Origin: Trebonia sp963759545
GTDB lineage: Bacteria > Actinomycetota > Actinomycetes > Streptosporangiales > Streptosporangiaceae
Direction: 5' to 3'
Assembly (NCBI GenBank): GCA_963759545.1
Contig: CAVXAB010000006.1
Coordinates: forward strand, 1 to 64,000
Length of the DNA stretch: 64,000 nt
Under the pieces are notes generated by a model. The model was not told the DNA's origin, made no database searches, and saw only the letters and a list, made by a program, of their open reading frames with translations. Each line of letters starts with the position of its first letter. Position 1 is the stretch's first letter. Of the stretch, positions 62,481-64,000 are shown in pieces. Made by a program: the position numbers and the translations under genes.

Positions 62481-62937
62481 GGCGTTATCTATCGTGCCTT
62501 GTCACGGCGACTGCCTGAGCCGTGACGGCATGAGGGTGAAGTTCCTTTTCTCGGGAGTTCTCGATAATTGCCGCTCGCGCGGCAACGGTGCCGTTAAGAG
62601 GGGTTTCCTCCCGCGAATCACAACAACCGGCGCTGCCCATTTGTGCCCGAACTGTCCGCCCGCTGGCCTGACGGGCCGCTACCGGCCCGCCACATGACTT
62701 GACGTATCCAAGTTGTTACTGTCTGTGATGTCGTGATTTTTGCGGGAGTTGCCGGCGAATTACCGCGCCCGGTGCCATCCGACAAAGCGTGGATTGTCCA
62801 CTTAAGGTGATGTCATTTCCGCATTGTCTTCTGAAATTTAAAGGACCTAAATGTGCCGCGGGATTAGGCGTAATCGCTAGCCTGGGTGGGCATTCAAACG
62901 CTCGCATGGCAGTGGAACTAGAAGAGGGGGACTCTCC
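62481..62937. other. Intergenic region upstream of the lectin gene
   Basis: About 455 bases between the divergent helicase and the lectin gene. The stretch 62700-62900 is AT-richer (GTGATTTTTGCGG, GAAATTTAAAGGAC) and should contain the lectin promoter; I cannot pick a convincing -35/-10 pair. No ORF with a ribosome site is seen. GAAGAGGGGGA at about 62921-62931 is the lectin ribosome site. Confidence 0.5.
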
Positions 62938-63861
62938 ATGCGCAATTTTCGCACGGCCGCCGCGGCCCTCGCGGCGACTGGCATTGCGGCGCTCGGCGCC
63001 GTAACCGCGACGAGCGGTGTCGCTAACGCGGCAACGAACCTGTCGATCACCGGCTGCAGCACCAACTACGGTCTTGTTACCGCAGGCATCATTCCGACTT
63101 GTTCGGCTCCGACCGGCACGATCTACAACCCGACCCAGATCACGGTGAGCGTCGACAAGTCGTTCCTCACCCAGTTCCTCAGCGTTCTCGGCATCGGCGT
63201 CAAGGTGAAGTACGACCTGGCGTGCGTGGTTGACGGCAGCACCGTAATTAGGCACGAGGGGTTCACGGCGACGAAGCCGAACCAGAGCTGGCAGGTCATC
63301 AACCTGCAGCAGACGGTCGGCTCGCCTGAGCCCAACCAGTGCCAGGTGCAGAACCTGTCGGCCACCTCGCTACTGAGCCTGTCGGTACTCAACGCCCCGG
63401 TCCTGTCGTTCGGCGTCACCGCCACCGGGAACAACGGCATCCCCGGCGCGATCTGGGCGCAGTACCCGCCGAGCACCAGCGGTGCCGGCTCCACGGTTTG
63501 CGCCGACGACACCGGCAACCGCAACGCCGGCACGAAGATCCAGGCCTACCAGTGCGAGCAGGACCTGGCGGACCAGTGGATCCAGGTGTCTAAGCAGCTG
63601 GTGCACAACGGCGACTGCATGACCAACGACGGCGGCTGGGTCAAGCTCGAGAAGTGCCAGGGCGGGCGGTGGGCCGCGCCCAACCAGACGTGGAAGGTCA
63701 TGGGCAACCCGTACATGGCCGGCGAGATCACCCAGGGCGGGAACTGGTGCCTCAGCGCCCCGGCCTCCGGCATGGTCGACGGCTCCCAGCTCTCGGTCCA
63801 GAGCTGCGGGGCCACCGGGTACGTCCAGGAGTGGAAGGCTCCAGACAACACCCCGGTCTAA
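62938..63861 (+). CDS. Secreted protein with C-terminal ricin-type beta-trefoil lectin domain
   Basis: 307 aa, intact, ATG 62938. Signal peptide MRNFRTAAAALAATGIAALG to GVANAA, cleaved after ANA. Residues 32-175 form an unfamiliar Thr/Val/Ser-rich beta domain with paired Cys. From about 180 there is a ricin B-like region: STVCADDTGNRNAGTKIQAY, EQDLADQWIQVSKQLVHNGD (QxW), NQTWKVMGNPYMAGEI and QGGNWCLSAPASGMVDGSQL, ending YVQEWKAPDNTPV. Likely binds carbohydrate outside the cell. No catalytic domain is seen. Confidence 0.82.
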   Translation: MRNFRTAAAALAATGIAALGAVTATSGVANAATNLSITGCSTNYGLVTAGIIPTCSAPTGTIYNPTQITVSVDKSFLTQFLSVLGIGVKVKYDLACVVDGSTVIRHEGFTATKPNQSWQVINLQQTVGSPEPNQCQVQNLSATSLLSLSVLNAPVLSFGVTATGNNGIPGAIWAQYPPSTSGAGSTVCADDTGNRNAGTKIQAYQCEQDLADQWIQVSKQLVHNGDCMTNDGGWVKLEKCQGGRWAAPNQTWKVMGNPYMAGEITQGGNWCLSAPASGMVDGSQLSVQSCGATGYVQEWKAPDNTPV

Positions 63862-63898
63862 CCACGCCGGCACCACAAGGAAATACCCGCGGTAACAG

Positions 63899-63929
63899 CC
63901 AGGCCCCGGTCATCCTGACCGGGGCCTGG
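63899..63929 (+). terminator. Intrinsic-type terminator after the lectin gene
   Basis: 14-base perfect arms CCAGGCCCCGGTCA and complement, loop TCC, followed by CTGCTTTCCC. 38 bases after the stop. Confidence 0.7.
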
Positions 63930-64000
63930 CTGCTTTCCCGTGCCGCCGTCTCCCGTCAATTAGCACCATAAGTAAACAGCTGATGAAGTGCTTGATAAGG

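Overview
The window is high-GC actinobacterial DNA, with GTG starts, 4-bp GTGA gene overlaps and strong G/C third-position codon use. Gene content points to an aerobic soil-type actinomycete: a squalene/hopanoid operon, MenA, glucosyl-3-phosphoglycerate synthase, an Eis-like acetyltransferase, a SpoIIE/PP2C phosphatase and many secreted hydrolases. I would not name a genus. No rRNA, tRNA, CRISPR array, prophage or transposase is visible.

Layout. 0-6.4 kb (mostly minus): membrane-anchored HTH regulator, menA, GNAT, ilvD, and a NERD-domain protein with a proline-rich partner. 7.1-12.2 kb (plus): penicillin-acylase family protein, small membrane protein, proS. 12.3-21.5 kb: pepN, rpiB, a repeat-rich patch (15.5-16.35 kb), a small conserved protein, Eis-like acetyltransferase, PP2C phosphatase, secreted phosphatase/sulfatase-fold protein. 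22.2-30.3 kb: hopanoid operon hpnC-hpnD-hpnE-polyprenyl synthase-shc-(hpnG::ispH fusion). 30.6-32.9 kb: MacB-like ABC permease and ATPase. 33.1-36.5 kb: winged-helix protein and epoxide hydrolase, divergent from a WYL regulator. 36.7-40.4 kb: RIO-type kinase, coiled-coil repeat protein, MFS exporter, membrane protein. 40.6-46 kb: repeat patch, ribokinase, CYTH/CHAD protein, ParA ATPase, FUSC transporter. 46.2-54.2 kb: LuxR-type ATPase regulator, secreted beta-propeller-like protein, gpgS, GMC oxidoreductase, phospholipase-C-like protein, BTAD remnant. 54.2-64 kb: acyl-CoA ligase, divergent CysRS, second winged-helix protein, PrmC-like methyltransferase, DUF3516-type helicase, secreted ricin-type lectin.

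The best-supported pathway is hopanoid synthesis. The polyprenyl synthase supplies prenyl diphosphate; HpnC/D/E convert farnesyl diphosphate to squalene; Shc cyclises squalene; the last gene fuses an HpnG-type phosphorylase to a complete IspH, tying isoprenoid precursor supply to hopanoid tailoring. No hpnH (radical SAM) is visible here.

Two window-wide properties matter to any reader. (1) About twenty otherwise recognisable genes, including likely essential ones, are broken by frameshifts or, once, by an in-frame TAG. I annotate each as one gene spanning the break. The likeliest cause is uncorrected sequencing indels, so break positions are approximate. (2) Intergenic space is full of hairpins and short dispersed repeats: long near-perfect inverted repeats at convergent gene ends, a hairpin family with a conserved AAAGACC-type loop and compensatory stem changes, a 62-nt identical palindromic core present twice, and GC-rich motifs that run into the 3' ends of reading frames and add odd C-terminal tails.
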